NCBI GenBank assembly: GCA_964616985.1
Contig: CAZTVF010000185.1
Coordinates: forward strand, 1 to 6,477
Direction: 5' to 3'
DNA: 6,477 nt
Source: CAZTVF01 sp964616985
GTDB taxonomy: Bacteria; Planctomycetota; Phycisphaerae; SM23-33
Position numbers and translations under genes: made by a program
Part shown: positions 1 to 6,290 of the stretch, piece after piece
Position numbering within the stretch: the first letter of the stretch is position 1
Layout: each line of letters starts with the position of its first letter
Notes under the pieces: model-generated
The model's database searches: none
Told to the model about the DNA's origin: nothing
What the model saw: the letters and a program-made list of their open reading frames with translations, nothing else

Positions 1-404
1 GCCAAGCGTAAAGACTCTCTCTTGAATTGTGGCGGAAAACGGGGGCAGGTCACATCGACATCCACAACCCCGGTGGTAAGGGCGTGGACTGGCCGCGCGA
101 ACCGGATCGTTCGCACTACGAGGTCCCATACCGGAGACTTTTGCCCAAGTCGGTGGACAATCTGCTGGCTGCCGGGCGTTGTGTCAGCGCAGGCCATGAG
201 GCGCTGGCCAGCGTTCGCATCCAAGGCGCCGCGATAGCTACCGGACAGGCTGCCGGCGTGGCCGCAGCCTTGGCATCTGCGGCGAAATGCCAGCCCCGGG
301 AAGTCGATCCGCAACAGATCTGCAACGGTCTGGCCGAGTTGCTGGACTTCTCCGGGTGGCGTTGGGGACGAGAAAGCGTAATCGAAGGAGATGAAAAGGC
401 ATGA
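1..404 (+). CDS. FAD-dependent oxidoreductase (FAD_oxidored family), C-terminal part, frameshifted
   Basis: This is the C-terminal ~130 residues of a flavoprotein of the FAD_oxidored family, whose exact substrates are mostly unknown. Visible family hallmarks, in order, are HIDIHNP (from about position 51), the VPYRRLLPKSVDNLLAAGR block (from about 123) and the FAD-contacting Gly/Ala-rich helix around GQAAGVAAALA (about 244-276). The N-terminal Rossmann GxGxxG half lies beyond the left edge. From about position 39 the protein is read in frame 3, where a TAA sits at 9-11. Bases 1-39 read sensibly in frame 1 (AKRKDSLLNCGGK), and one extra A in the run at 36-39 would join the two frames into one protein. 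The gene is therefore either frameshifted or carries a sequencing error. Its stop overlaps the start of the next gene by 4 bases (ATGA), indicating translational coupling. Family assignment is firm; activity is unknown. Confidence 0.8.
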
Positions 405-934
405 TTCTTTTCATTATCACCGACAGCCCTGCCAATGCACGGGGCGGCGGATTCTGGACGATGAAGCACACGCTGGAGGACTTGGCAGGCGATGTTTGCG
501 TGCCGCTGCGGTATGACCAGCTCACCCGGGAACGGGTGGCGGCGCTGAAACCCTGGGCCATCTGCCACAGTGGCGGCAGCGCGATCTTCAGCGAGTACGA
601 CATTCTGCAGCACCCGCTGTATCGATGGCTCGTAACGGCCTATGACGCGCCACAAATCGGGTTCTGCGGGGGCCATCAACTCATTGCGGCACTCTTTGGC
701 GGTACGCTGGCACACATGGGGAGAGTGAAGCCTGGCGAAGCCGATCACAATCCAGGCTACCATGCCGGTTTCTTCAAGGAATGGGGCGTCTATCCCGCGG
801 CGCCTCGCCTTTTCGGCAGAAGAGTTCTCTTCTTCTCTGCCCCTTCAGAACAGCCCATTTCGCCAGTGTTCCCGCGACCCCTACCGGCTACTCGGGCTTG
901 CCGGGCCGCAATCGACCTTCCGAGTTGTGGGTAA
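401..934 (+). pseudogene. Class I glutamine amidotransferase-like protein, truncated after the nucleophile half
   Basis: The first ~132 residues look like a class I glutamine amidotransferase (GATase1) domain: a beta-strand start MILFIITDSP, a CHSGGS segment (55-60) and the nucleophile elbow GFCGGHQ (87-93) with Cys89. The GYHAGFFKEWGVYP segment (119-132) follows, and there recognisable similarity ends at about base 796. The remaining ~45 residues are Arg/Pro-rich, and neither this frame nor the other two plus frames shows the later GATase elements, namely the HYWE-like segment and the catalytic FHPE motif with His and Glu. The product would lack two members of the Cys-His-Glu triad and is probably inactive. 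The start at 401 is supported by the ATGA overlap with the upstream flavoprotein gene and by AGGAG about 10 bases before it. The pair looks like a two-gene operon. Family call is good; I infer a broken gene rather than a deliberately short one. Confidence 0.7.
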
Positions 935-1118
935 TTGAACGCTTCACCGTGCGCTTAGGTCGAAAGGAGTGATACTCCCGGTCGGTTGCAGGGTCGCCGC
1001 TTGGCTGCAGGTCGTCGGGTAGCGCTCGTCTCGCTCCAACGATATCCAGCCGTACCGCTACGGGCACCGTGGCGGCCCGGGCCTGATCTAGTCGTTCGCG
1101 CACGGCCCGGGTGTGTGA
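797..1118. other. Non-coding or decayed stretch, no recognised gene
   Basis: The stretch lies between the end of recognisable amidotransferase sequence and the stop of the convergent flavoprotein gene. Short open frames exist on both strands, including 71 codons on the minus strand at 888-1103, but none has a family motif I recognise or a convincing ribosome site. It has a pyrimidine-rich beginning (about 826-846) and a GC-rich inverted repeat at its right end. It may be the scar of a deletion or insertion that removed the rest of the amidotransferase gene. Confidence 0.5.
1076..1111 (-). terminator. Stem-loop just downstream of the minus-strand flavoprotein gene
   Basis: CCCGGGCC at 1076-1083 and GGCCCGGG at 1104-1111 form a perfect 8-bp GC stem with a 20-base loop, starting 7 bases past the stop codon at 1119. 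No U-tract follows on the minus strand, so this is not a canonical intrinsic terminator. It could still mark the 3' end of the transcript or protect it. The left arm belongs to the 10-base palindrome GGCCCGGGCC at 1074-1083. Confidence 0.35.
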
Positions 1119-2942
1119 TCAATCGATATAGAAGCCGTAGAGCTCTGTGCTCTCGGCGGCGTAGAGTTCGTCTATGACGAGGCGAACGCCTTCGACGCTT
1201 TTGCCAACCGGGATCTTCACCTGCCGCAGGTAGTTCTCCGAGGTGCGATAGAAGGTCGCCCAGGTATTGCCCGTCTTGATCTCGATGGTGAAGGCCTTGG
1301 GCATGCTCGGGGGCAGGTCCTGGGCACTGTTGGGGTCCTTGATGCCGCGATCCAGGTTGCTGTCGAGGATCAGGGTGACCTGCTCGACCTTCTGCGGGGT
1401 GGCAAAGCCGTAGGCGATCCAGTCGCCGGCTTTGGCCTGCCAGCTATGCCGGTCGAAGGCGGCCAAATCCTCCTCGGTAGCCCTGCTCCAGGCGGGCTTG
1501 CGCTGCCAGACGAAGGGGTCAGCGGACACCGGGCGGTTGATGCCGTCGCGCACCGGTTCGGGATTCCCTTGGCTGGCCGAGAGGGATGCGCTTCTGGTCA
1601 GTTCACTCATCTCCAGGCGCAGGCCGGGGATGAAGACGTCGTCGGCCAGAAGCTGCCGCTGCAGCTCCCGGATATGGTTCAGAACTTCGGCCGGGGTGAT
1701 TCGCTTGCCGGCCGCCAGCGCGGCGGCGGTGCCGACCGCCTGCCCCATCATGGCGCAGGTGCCCATGACCCGCGTGCTGCTCATGGCCACATGGGTGCAG
1801 CTCGCCACCCGGCCGGCGAACATCAGGTTCTCGATGTTTTTCGCGACCAGGGAACGATAGGGAAATCCGTATGGCGACGGGGCCGGATGATGGATGGTCG
1901 GCGGGGCGTTGTGCTTCTTGAACGAATCGCAACCGCTCGGGTGATGATCATCCATCGTCCAACCGCCGTGGCAGACGGCATCGTCGAAGCGCCCGCCCGC
2001 GGAGATCTCATTCTGGCTGAGCATGTGCAGCCCCACGTAGCGGTAGCTCTCGCGGCGACCGGGAACAAAGCTGATGCGGTCCATGCCCCAGTTCTTCGCC
2101 CGTTCGCGATGTTCGCAATTGCCGTTCTTGATGTGGTCCCAGAGGCCCAGGTTGAATTTGAAGACCTCGTCCCTGAGCATCTCACTGTCATGGATGCTGT
2201 GATGCTCGCCGCCGATCTCGGCCCACCAGGGGCTGCCGGAGAGCCCGGCGTGATTGCCCGCGCCCCAGGGAAGATCGTGGCAGTGCTCGAATGTCCGCGT
2301 CCATGCGAAGGGAACAAAAGGGACTTCCTTGTCGTGCTCATGGGCGTACCAGCCAAAACACATGCCCATGGTCCTGTCGTCGGCCTCTGCCGGCGCGAAG
2401 CTCTCGCCGAATTCGGCCTGCCCCTCACGCCCCATGCGCACTTCGGCGCCGGTAAGGGACGAGAGAATGGCGTCGCCCGAACAATCGGCAAAGATCTTCG
2501 CCTCGACCGTCTGCCAGGTCTGCGTGGTGAGTTGCCAACCCGTGACACTCTTGATTCGCGAACCGTCCATCCCGGCGTCGAGGCAGGAGCAGTTGAGCAG
2601 AAGCTCCAGGTTCGGGGTCTGACGCACGAAGTTATAGAGCACCAGATCCCAGTACTGCAGGCTGTGCTGGCGGTTGCGCCGGAGGTTCTCCAGCAGGATC
2701 TCTTCAAGGATGCCGGTCTCCCGGGCGTAGGGGATGAAACCGTTGCGGTCGGCGCCAAGGATATGCACCCCGATCTCGCCCGAGGCGTTGCCGCCAAAGA
2801 CCGGCCGGTCCTGCATGAGCACGACCTTGGCGCCGTGCCGCGCCGCCGCCACGGCCGCGCAGACACCGGCCATGCCGCCGCCGACGACACAGAGGTCGGC
2901 CTGGTGGGTCAATTTACGAAAGGGGCTGCGTTCGAAATTCAT
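1119..2942 (-). CDS. FAD-dependent oxidoreductase (FAD_oxidored family) with C-terminal beta-rich domain
   Basis: This is a complete 607-residue flavoprotein. Residues 15-26 (ADLCVVGGGMAG) are the Rossmann dinucleotide-binding turn. VFGGNASGE (48-56) and FADCSGDA (151-158) are further FAD-site motifs. The YGFPYRSLVAKNIENLMFAGR block (358-378) and the MMGQAVGTAAALA helix (398-410) close the FAD domain. About residues 500-607 form an extra Trp/Tyr- and Val-rich beta segment (DWIAYGFATP at 507-516), resembling a small discoidin-like or carbohydrate-binding sandwich; its role is inferred. No signal peptide is seen, so the protein is probably cytoplasmic. The start is fixed by GGAG at 2951-2954, 8 bases before the ATG. 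The gene starts 2 bases after the stop of a GH130-like remnant, pointing to a former operon for sugar or glycoside processing. The substrate cannot be told from sequence. It is homologous to the flavoprotein fragment at the left edge but clearly divergent from it. Confidence 0.9.
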   Translation of the reverse strand: MNFERSPFRKLTHQADLCVVGGGMAGVCAAVAAARHGAKVVLMQDRPVFGGNASGEIGVHILGADRNGFIPYARETGILEEILLENLRRNRQHSLQYWDLVLYNFVRQTPNLELLLNCSCLDAGMDGSRIKSVTGWQLTTQTWQTVEAKIFADCSGDAILSSLTGAEVRMGREGQAEFGESFAPAEADDRTMGMCFGWYAHEHDKEVPFVPFAWTRTFEHCHDLPWGAGNHAGLSGSPWWAEIGGEHHSIHDSEMLRDEVFKFNLGLWDHIKNGNCEHRERAKNWGMDRISFVPGRRESYRYVGLHMLSQNEISAGGRFDDAVCHGGWTMDDHHPSGCDSFKKHNAPPTIHHPAPSPYGFPYRSLVAKNIENLMFAGRVASCTHVAMSSTRVMGTCAMMGQAVGTAAALAAGKRITPAEVLNHIRELQRQLLADDVFIPGLRLEMSELTRSASLSASQGNPEPVRDGINRPVSADPFVWQRKPAWSRATEEDLAAFDRHSWQAKAGDWIAYGFATPQKVEQVTLILDSNLDRGIKDPNSAQDLPPSMPKAFTIEIKTGNTWATFYRTSENYLRQVKIPVGKSVEGVRLVIDELYAAESTELYGFYID

Positions 2943-2944
2943 CG

Positions 2945-3148
2945 CTATTTCTCCAGGCAGAGGTCAATCGGATCCTGAGTCTTGGCCGTGGCCAAGCACA
3001 TGTACTTGTCCGCCCCGGCGTAGTAGACGTTGAGGGAGCCGTCGCCGGTCTCCACCGCGCCGCCGATGACCTGGTGGCCCCAGGCATGGAACAGGCCGGG
3101 GAAGTTCACCCCGCCGTTGGTCACGAGTGTACGCTTCGCCTTCTTCGA
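2945..3148 (-). pseudogene. C-terminal remnant of a GH130-like glycoside phosphorylase/hydrolase
   Basis: An open frame of about 67 codons, closed upstream by a TGA at 3149-3151, encodes what looks like the last blade of a five-bladed beta-propeller enzyme. Motifs are NGGVNFPGLFHAWG, then VIGGAVE, then LNVYYAGADKYMCLATA near the C-terminus. The last resembles the YYGAAD.xxLATA ending of GH130 mannosyl-glycoside phosphorylases and related hydrolases. GH130 proteins are usually over 300 residues, so most of the gene, including the catalytic part, is missing. Its TAG lies 2 bases upstream of the flavoprotein start, and its last codons contain that gene's ribosome-binding site. No start codon with an RBS exists in this frame. 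An ATG with a good RBS at 3152 is one frame off. I infer a deletion remnant; the GH130 assignment is moderately sure, and a GH43-like propeller is the alternative. Confidence 0.55.
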
Positions 3149-3385
3149 TCATCGTGTTCCTTCCTTCACAGTTCCTCGCGGAAGCAGGCTCCCCAGACGC
3201 CGTCCTGCACCGCTGACGGCCGCGCGCGCCAAACGCCGCTTTTGCTCGACGGTCAAGAGGATGCGTCTTTGGCCCAGCTTCTCCCGGAGTATCCGGTTCT
3301 CTTCCCTGAGATAAGCAATCGCCTCCTGCTGATGCCGGTTCATCCAGCCGGCAAGGGCCACCATGATGAACTGCCATGGTGCCAT
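3149..3385 (-). pseudogene. N-terminal fragment of an integrase-type (DDE) transposase
   Basis: The first ~55 residues resemble the N-terminus of rve-type transposases common in Planctomycetota and Verrucomicrobiota genomes. A hydrophobic start is followed by ALAGWMNRHQQEAIAYLREE (10-29), a short coiled coil (NRILREKLGQRR) and a basic segment (EQKRRLARAA, 47-56). Full-length members continue to a catalytic integrase core of about 250 more residues with a DDE triad. Here similarity ends at about base 3220 and the frame closes at 3149 after unrelated sequence, so the fragment cannot transpose. The ATG at 3383-3385 is chosen because it fits the family start and a promoter lies immediately upstream. 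The element's end was not located. Family identification rests on remembered sequence patterns, without a search. Confidence 0.6.
3150..3168 (-). other. Gene-boundary scar: stop codon, Shine-Dalgarno and ATG
   Basis: Reading the minus strand, a short open frame ends with the residues DGVWGACFREEL and a TGA at 3166-3168. AAGGAAGG follows, then an ATG at 3152-3150. This is the layout of two adjacent operon genes, but neither continues into recognisable protein. The ATG frame runs MIEEGEAYT and then into sequence whose sensible frame is a different one. It looks like the surviving boundary between two lost or heavily deleted genes, sandwiched between the transposase and GH130-like remnants. Confidence 0.35.
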
Positions 3386-3395
3386 AGGGTCGCGG

Positions 3396-3423
3396 ATTGT
3401 AGCGTGGAGGACCTACGAGACAA
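3396..3423 (-). promoter_or_regulatory. Sigma70-type promoter of the transposase fragment, near-leaderless
   Basis: On the minus strand TTGTCT (3418-3423) is followed by a 16-base spacer and TACAAT (3396-3401). The first codon of the transposase fragment begins only 10 bases after the -10 box, so transcription would start within a few bases of the ATG and leave essentially no leader. No Shine-Dalgarno sequence lies in that interval. A weak or leaderless start is common for transposase genes. Confidence 0.5.
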
Positions 3424-3661
3424 CACAGAAAACGGTGCGTCTTCTACTGAGGAAGACCTGGGCGAGGCCGTCGGCAGCCAAGACCCTTGCCGAGCTTGCC
3501 GCAGACACCCCCACGACCTCCGGGATGAGGGGTACAAGGTCATGGGTTCTGCCGCCTCTGGCCGCTCGCTCGCAAGGTTGTCGCGTTTTCCGTAACCCAT
3601 GGGCACACACTGAGCAACGTTTTGCGGAGGAAGCCAAGGGGATTGCGGCCAAGGGGTGAAA

Positions 3662-3679
3662 GTTCATCGCGTTCATCGC
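3662..3679. repeat. 9-bp exact tandem duplication
   Basis: GTTCATCGC occurs twice back to back, at 3662-3670 and 3671-3679, directly beside the inverted repeats. It may be a small slippage duplication or a target duplication left by an excised element; nothing decides between these. Confidence 0.4.
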
Positions 3680-3684
3680 TACCT

Positions 3685-3715
3685 GCTACAGGTGGCGATC
3701 AGCCTGTCCTGTAGC
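3685..3715. repeat. Inverted repeat (8-bp plus 3-bp stem), possible terminator or cruciform
   Basis: GCTACAGG (3685-3692) and CCTGTAGC (3708-3715) are perfect inverted copies. Inside them GGC (3694-3696) and GCC (3702-3704) extend the stem after small bulges. An overlapping alternative hairpin, GCTACCTG/CAGGTGGC at 3678-3696 with one G-T pair, competes for the same bases. No T-run follows on either strand. It could be a factor-dependent terminator, an element end or a cruciform. Confidence 0.4.
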
Positions 3716-3888
3716 CGCCGCTACCGCAGCGGGCGCTGGTGCTCCAACAACCGCCAAGGCTAATGCAGCCTCGCCAGCATCGGACGCTCCATGCTATCGA
3801 CCTTCGAGGCCAGCATCTCAAAGGCTCCACGTGATCTACGCTCCGAAATCGTGGAGGGAAACTGGGGACGAGTCAGGCGCACGGGGCC

Positions 3889-3916
3889 TTGTCAATTCCG
3901 GCCGCCGCGATAGAAT
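3889..3916 (+). promoter_or_regulatory. Sigma70-type promoter of the glycosyltransferase gene
   Basis: TTGTCA (3889-3894), a 16-base spacer and TAGAAT (3911-3916) match the sigma70 consensus at 5 of 6 bases in each box. The predicted transcription start is near 3923, about 60 bases before the TTG start at 3984. It lies inside the longer open frame that begins at the GTG at 3831, which argues that the extra N-terminal codons are not translated. Confidence 0.6.
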
Positions 3917-3972
3917 CACCACACAGGCCCGTGGCCGGTGTCGGCACCCCGCCCCCGAGCTACCGAGTATCC

Positions 3973-3976
3973 GGAG
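3973..3976 (+). promoter_or_regulatory. Shine-Dalgarno site that decides the glycosyltransferase start
   Basis: GGAG sits 7 bases before the TTG at 3984-3986. The alternative GTG at 3831 has only AAAGG, 6 bases upstream. Together with the promoter at 3889-3916, this favours the TTG. Confidence 0.5.
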
Positions 3977-3983
3977 ATACCGC

Positions 3984-5495
3984 TTGCAGGATCCCCTGGC
4001 CCCAACCGCAGCAAGTGGCCTGCCCTTCGCGAGTCCATCGGCAAGGCTGCTGCGGCGCATCGCTCTTGGCCTCGCGCTGATACTGGCCCTCCTGGGACTG
4101 TGGGCACGCTTGCGCCAATACCTCGCCGCTCCGTCCTATTGGTATGACGAAGCCTACCTCCTTCTGAACATCTTCCACAAATCCTACCGCGACCTCCTGG
4201 GCCCTCTCACCGACGACCAGTCCGGCGCCCCCCTTTACCTCTGGTCCCTGCGATTCCTGTACGAGGTGGTCGGCCCCTGGGAATGGGTGATGCGGCTTCC
4301 GGCATTCCTGGCTGGCCTGCTTGCGTTGCCGCTGATGTTCGTCGTCTCGCGCCGCTGGACGACCGCCCCGGCGTGGCTCTGGGCCATCGGACTGTGCCTA
4401 GTCTCAAAGCACGCGATCCAGCACAGCAACGAGGTCAAGCCCTACGCCATCGACCTGCTCGTAACGCTGCTTATCCTCAATTCCGCTCTGGCCGCCGGCC
4501 TGGGGTCCGCCGGCCCGCGCAAGAGTTCCGCCGGGCTGCTCCTTTGGGCTCTTGCGGCCCCCTGGATCTCTCTGCCCTCCATCTTTGTTCTAGGCGGCGC
4601 GGGCATGGCGCTGCTCTGGGACGTCCGTCGCGCCACTCGACCCAGGCCGTGGCTCCTGCCTGCCGGTTTTGCCGTCGTGTGCCTGCTGTCGTTCTCCACC
4701 CTGTGGATGCTCGTCCTGCGGAACCAGCAGACCGAATCCCTCCACCGCTTCTGGGGCGCTCACTTCGCCGACGCGTCGTCCTGCATCTCCTTGCTGCGAT
4801 CCCTGCTTAAGTGCCTACTCGAGATCGGGAGCTATGGGAGCAACGGCTTGGCCGTGCCCCTCGTTCTGTTTGCCGCCGTCGGCGCGGTCCTGATCTGGCG
4901 GACCTGCCCGCCCAAGGCCATCCTCTTGGTCGGGCCCGTGGCACTCGCCATCGGCGCCAGTTTTGTTCACGCCTACCCAATGAGCGACCGACTTGTGTTC
5001 TTCCTCTTGCCGTGCCTGTGGCTTTTGGCCGCGGAGTGCATCGGCCGGGTCGCCGGCGCCGCCCTCCGCGCGAATTGGCCCAAACTGTTGTCCCTGATCT
5101 GCCTGGCCGCCCTGGCCGCCGTTCTTCTCCCCGGGGCCGCCGATGCCCAAAGGCTCGTAGTCCAGACCGACGGCCGGATGGCGTTCAGGCAGGCCTTTGA
5201 CGTCATGCGCCACGATCGGCTGCCCGGCGACCTCCTGTGGGTATCCCATTGCCAAGTCTACGAAGTCTATTACGGGAAGTCTGAGCCGTGTCTGGCGGGC
5301 GACACCCCAGTCGACGAGATCGTTCGCTTGGCGGCCTGCCGGCGTCTGTGGCTGATCACCGCGGCCCGTCCCTCCGGGCTGTTTCCACCGGCGGCTGCGC
5401 TCGATTCGGCCCTGGAGGCAGCCGGTTTCCACGTGCTCTGTGAACAACGCCTCAAAGGCGTCCTCCTCCGCCTCTACGGCAGACCGATCCAATAG
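3984..5495 (+). CDS. Integral membrane glycosyltransferase, GT-C fold (GT39/ArnT-like)
   Basis: This 503-residue polytopic membrane protein probably transfers a sugar from a polyprenyl-phosphate donor on the outer face of the inner membrane. The first membrane helix spans about residues 24-41, and roughly nine more hydrophobic stretches follow up to ~386. Family marks are the acidic pair in the first external loop (YWYDEAYLLLN, 52-62; Asp55-Glu56), SNEVKPYAIDLL (148-159) and YPMSDRLVFFLLP (331-343). The last ~115 residues form a soluble tail. The length is typical of GT39/ArnT-like proteins. The start is placed at TTG 3984; an in-frame GTG at 3831 would add 51 Arg-rich residues with poor codon bias that overlie a good promoter. 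The gene stands alone, so the acceptor (lipid, protein or polysaccharide) cannot be inferred. Fold and class are secure, substrate unknown. Confidence 0.85.
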   Translation: MQDPLAPTAASGLPFASPSARLLRRIALGLALILALLGLWARLRQYLAAPSYWYDEAYLLLNIFHKSYRDLLGPLTDDQSGAPLYLWSLRFLYEVVGPWEWVMRLPAFLAGLLALPLMFVVSRRWTTAPAWLWAIGLCLVSKHAIQHSNEVKPYAIDLLVTLLILNSALAAGLGSAGPRKSSAGLLLWALAAPWISLPSIFVLGGAGMALLWDVRRATRPRPWLLPAGFAVVCLLSFSTLWMLVLRNQQTESLHRFWGAHFADASSCISLLRSLLKCLLEIGSYGSNGLAVPLVLFAAVGAVLIWRTCPPKAILLVGPVALAIGASFVHAYPMSDRLVFFLLPCLWLLAAECIGRVAGAALRANWPKLLSLICLAALAAVLLPGAADAQRLVVQTDGRMAFRQAFDVMRHDRLPGDLLWVSHCQVYEVYYGKSEPCLAGDTPVDEIVRLAACRRLWLITAARPSGLFPPAAALDSALEAAGFHVLCEQRLKGVLLRLYGRPIQ

Positions 5496-5698
5496 CTTCC
5501 GGGGGCACCCACAACGCCGGAGTTCCTGCTGGTATTACATGATTCATCCGGGGCATCACGCAGCCCCCCAGTAGTAGCTCTTGAGCAACCCGCGCGGTAT
5601 CATATCAGGCATCTTGGCGACAGAACACGAGGGCCTGAAGGGATAAGCTGGATGGGCAAGGCCACAACACGACATCGGCACGTTTCACGGGGTCTGCC

Positions 5699-6277
5699 AT
5701 GCCACCTTCTCTAAAAGCCACTGTCGCTGAGCGTCTCTATTGGAGGTGCGCGAATTTGGCGATGGCGGGGATGGCAGTCCACGATGGCGATTCGGCCTAC
5801 GCGCGGAAGCACTTCATGATTCGAGCACGGCTATATGCCGGCCTCATAAAGGGGACCATGACGCCACGGTCATTGATGCGTGATCAGCGAACACGAATGA
5901 AGATGCCGCAAGAGTGCGCCTATTGCGGAGACACTCGGAATCTTGCCATCGACCACATCGTGCCAACCAATCGAGGAGGAGCGGACAGCGGGGACAACGC
6001 GGTGTGGGCCTGCCGTAAGTGCAACTCCTCGAAGTCTGACAGGGACATATTCGATTGGTGGTTCGGCAGCCGGCCTGGCTTTCCGCCTCTCTTTGTCGTC
6101 CGAATCTATCTCAAACAGGCGATTGCGTACTGTATCGCCCACAATCTCATGGATAAGCGATGGTCCGATCTCCAAGACATCCCATTTGCTCTTGAGCATG
6201 TTCCAACGGATTATCCTGAGCCGGAAACCCTTGTCTTCTCCCTCGCTCATGCCCGAAAGAAAGCTACCGAGGCATAG
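5699..6277 (+). CDS. Stand-alone HNH endonuclease domain protein
   Basis: This 192-residue protein has a complete HNH (beta-beta-alpha metal) motif. Cys73-x2-Cys76 (CAYCG) and Cys105-x2-Cys108 (CRKCN) form a structural zinc site. DHIVP (85-89) supplies the catalytic Asp-His, and Asn100 and Asn109 with Lys112 complete the pattern. The flanks (1-68, helical and Arg-rich; 113-192, with WWFGSRPGFPP) match no domain I can name, so the target is unknown. It could belong to a restriction, phage or mobile intron context, but no methyltransferase, phage or intron gene lies in the window. ATG 5699 is the only standard start after the in-frame stop at 5636; its ribosome site is poor. By eye its codons look less GC-rich than those of the genes on either side, which hints at horizontal acquisition. 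An active nuclease is plausible because all motif residues are present. Confidence 0.8.
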   Translation: MPPSLKATVAERLYWRCANLAMAGMAVHDGDSAYARKHFMIRARLYAGLIKGTMTPRSLMRDQRTRMKMPQECAYCGDTRNLAIDHIVPTNRGGADSGDNAVWACRKCNSSKSDRDIFDWWFGSRPGFPPLFVVRIYLKQAIAYCIAHNLMDKRWSDLQDIPFALEHVPTDYPEPETLVFSLAHARKKATEA

Positions 6278-6290
6278 CCCGCACTCCCCC

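Larger units (their letters stand above)
3402..3888. other. Intergenic region without a recognised gene
   Basis: The stretch runs from the transposase promoter to the promoter of the glycosyltransferase gene. Frames of 60-100 codons occur on both strands, but their translations are rich in Arg, Ser and Pro, disagree in frame, and match no family I know. It contains a 9-base tandem repeat (3662-3679) and a long inverted repeat (3685-3715). It may include the unlocated end of the degraded insertion element and remains of older genes. Confidence 0.5.

Noticed and set aside
116..763. A 215-codon minus-strand frame across the flavoprotein and amidotransferase genes
   Set aside because: It spans two unrelated plus-strand genes with recognisable motifs and shows none of its own.
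888..1103. A 71-codon minus-strand frame in the gap downstream of the flavoprotein
   Set aside because: It has no ribosome-binding site and no recognised family, and its start codon lies inside the loop of the stem-loop; not enough to call a gene.
1446..2978. A 510-codon open frame on the plus strand opposite the flavoprotein gene
   Set aside because: It is an antisense shadow of a GC-rich gene: it mirrors the minus-strand codon bias, has no family motif and no fitting ribosome site, and the minus-strand frame has clear FAD motifs.
3363..3659. Overlapping open frames on both strands (for example 3363-3659 plus, 3413-3676 minus)
   Set aside because: Translations are low-information and mutually exclusive, without motifs or start signals; treated as chance frames in GC-rich DNA.
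3672..3681. Ten bases (TTCATCGCTA) shared with the start region of the flavoprotein gene at 2938-2947
   Set aside because: A 10-base match in a 6.5-kb window is expected by chance, and the flanks do not agree.
4815..5492. A 225-codon minus-strand frame inside the glycosyltransferase gene
   Set aside because: Its sequence is Gly/Gln/Asp-rich, as expected for the reverse of hydrophobic codons; the plus frame shows membrane helices and GT-C motifs.
5550..5567. GGGGC/GCCCC hairpin after the glycosyltransferase gene
   Set aside because: The stem is only 5 bp, lies more than 50 bases past the stop and has no T-run, so it is too weak to call a terminator.
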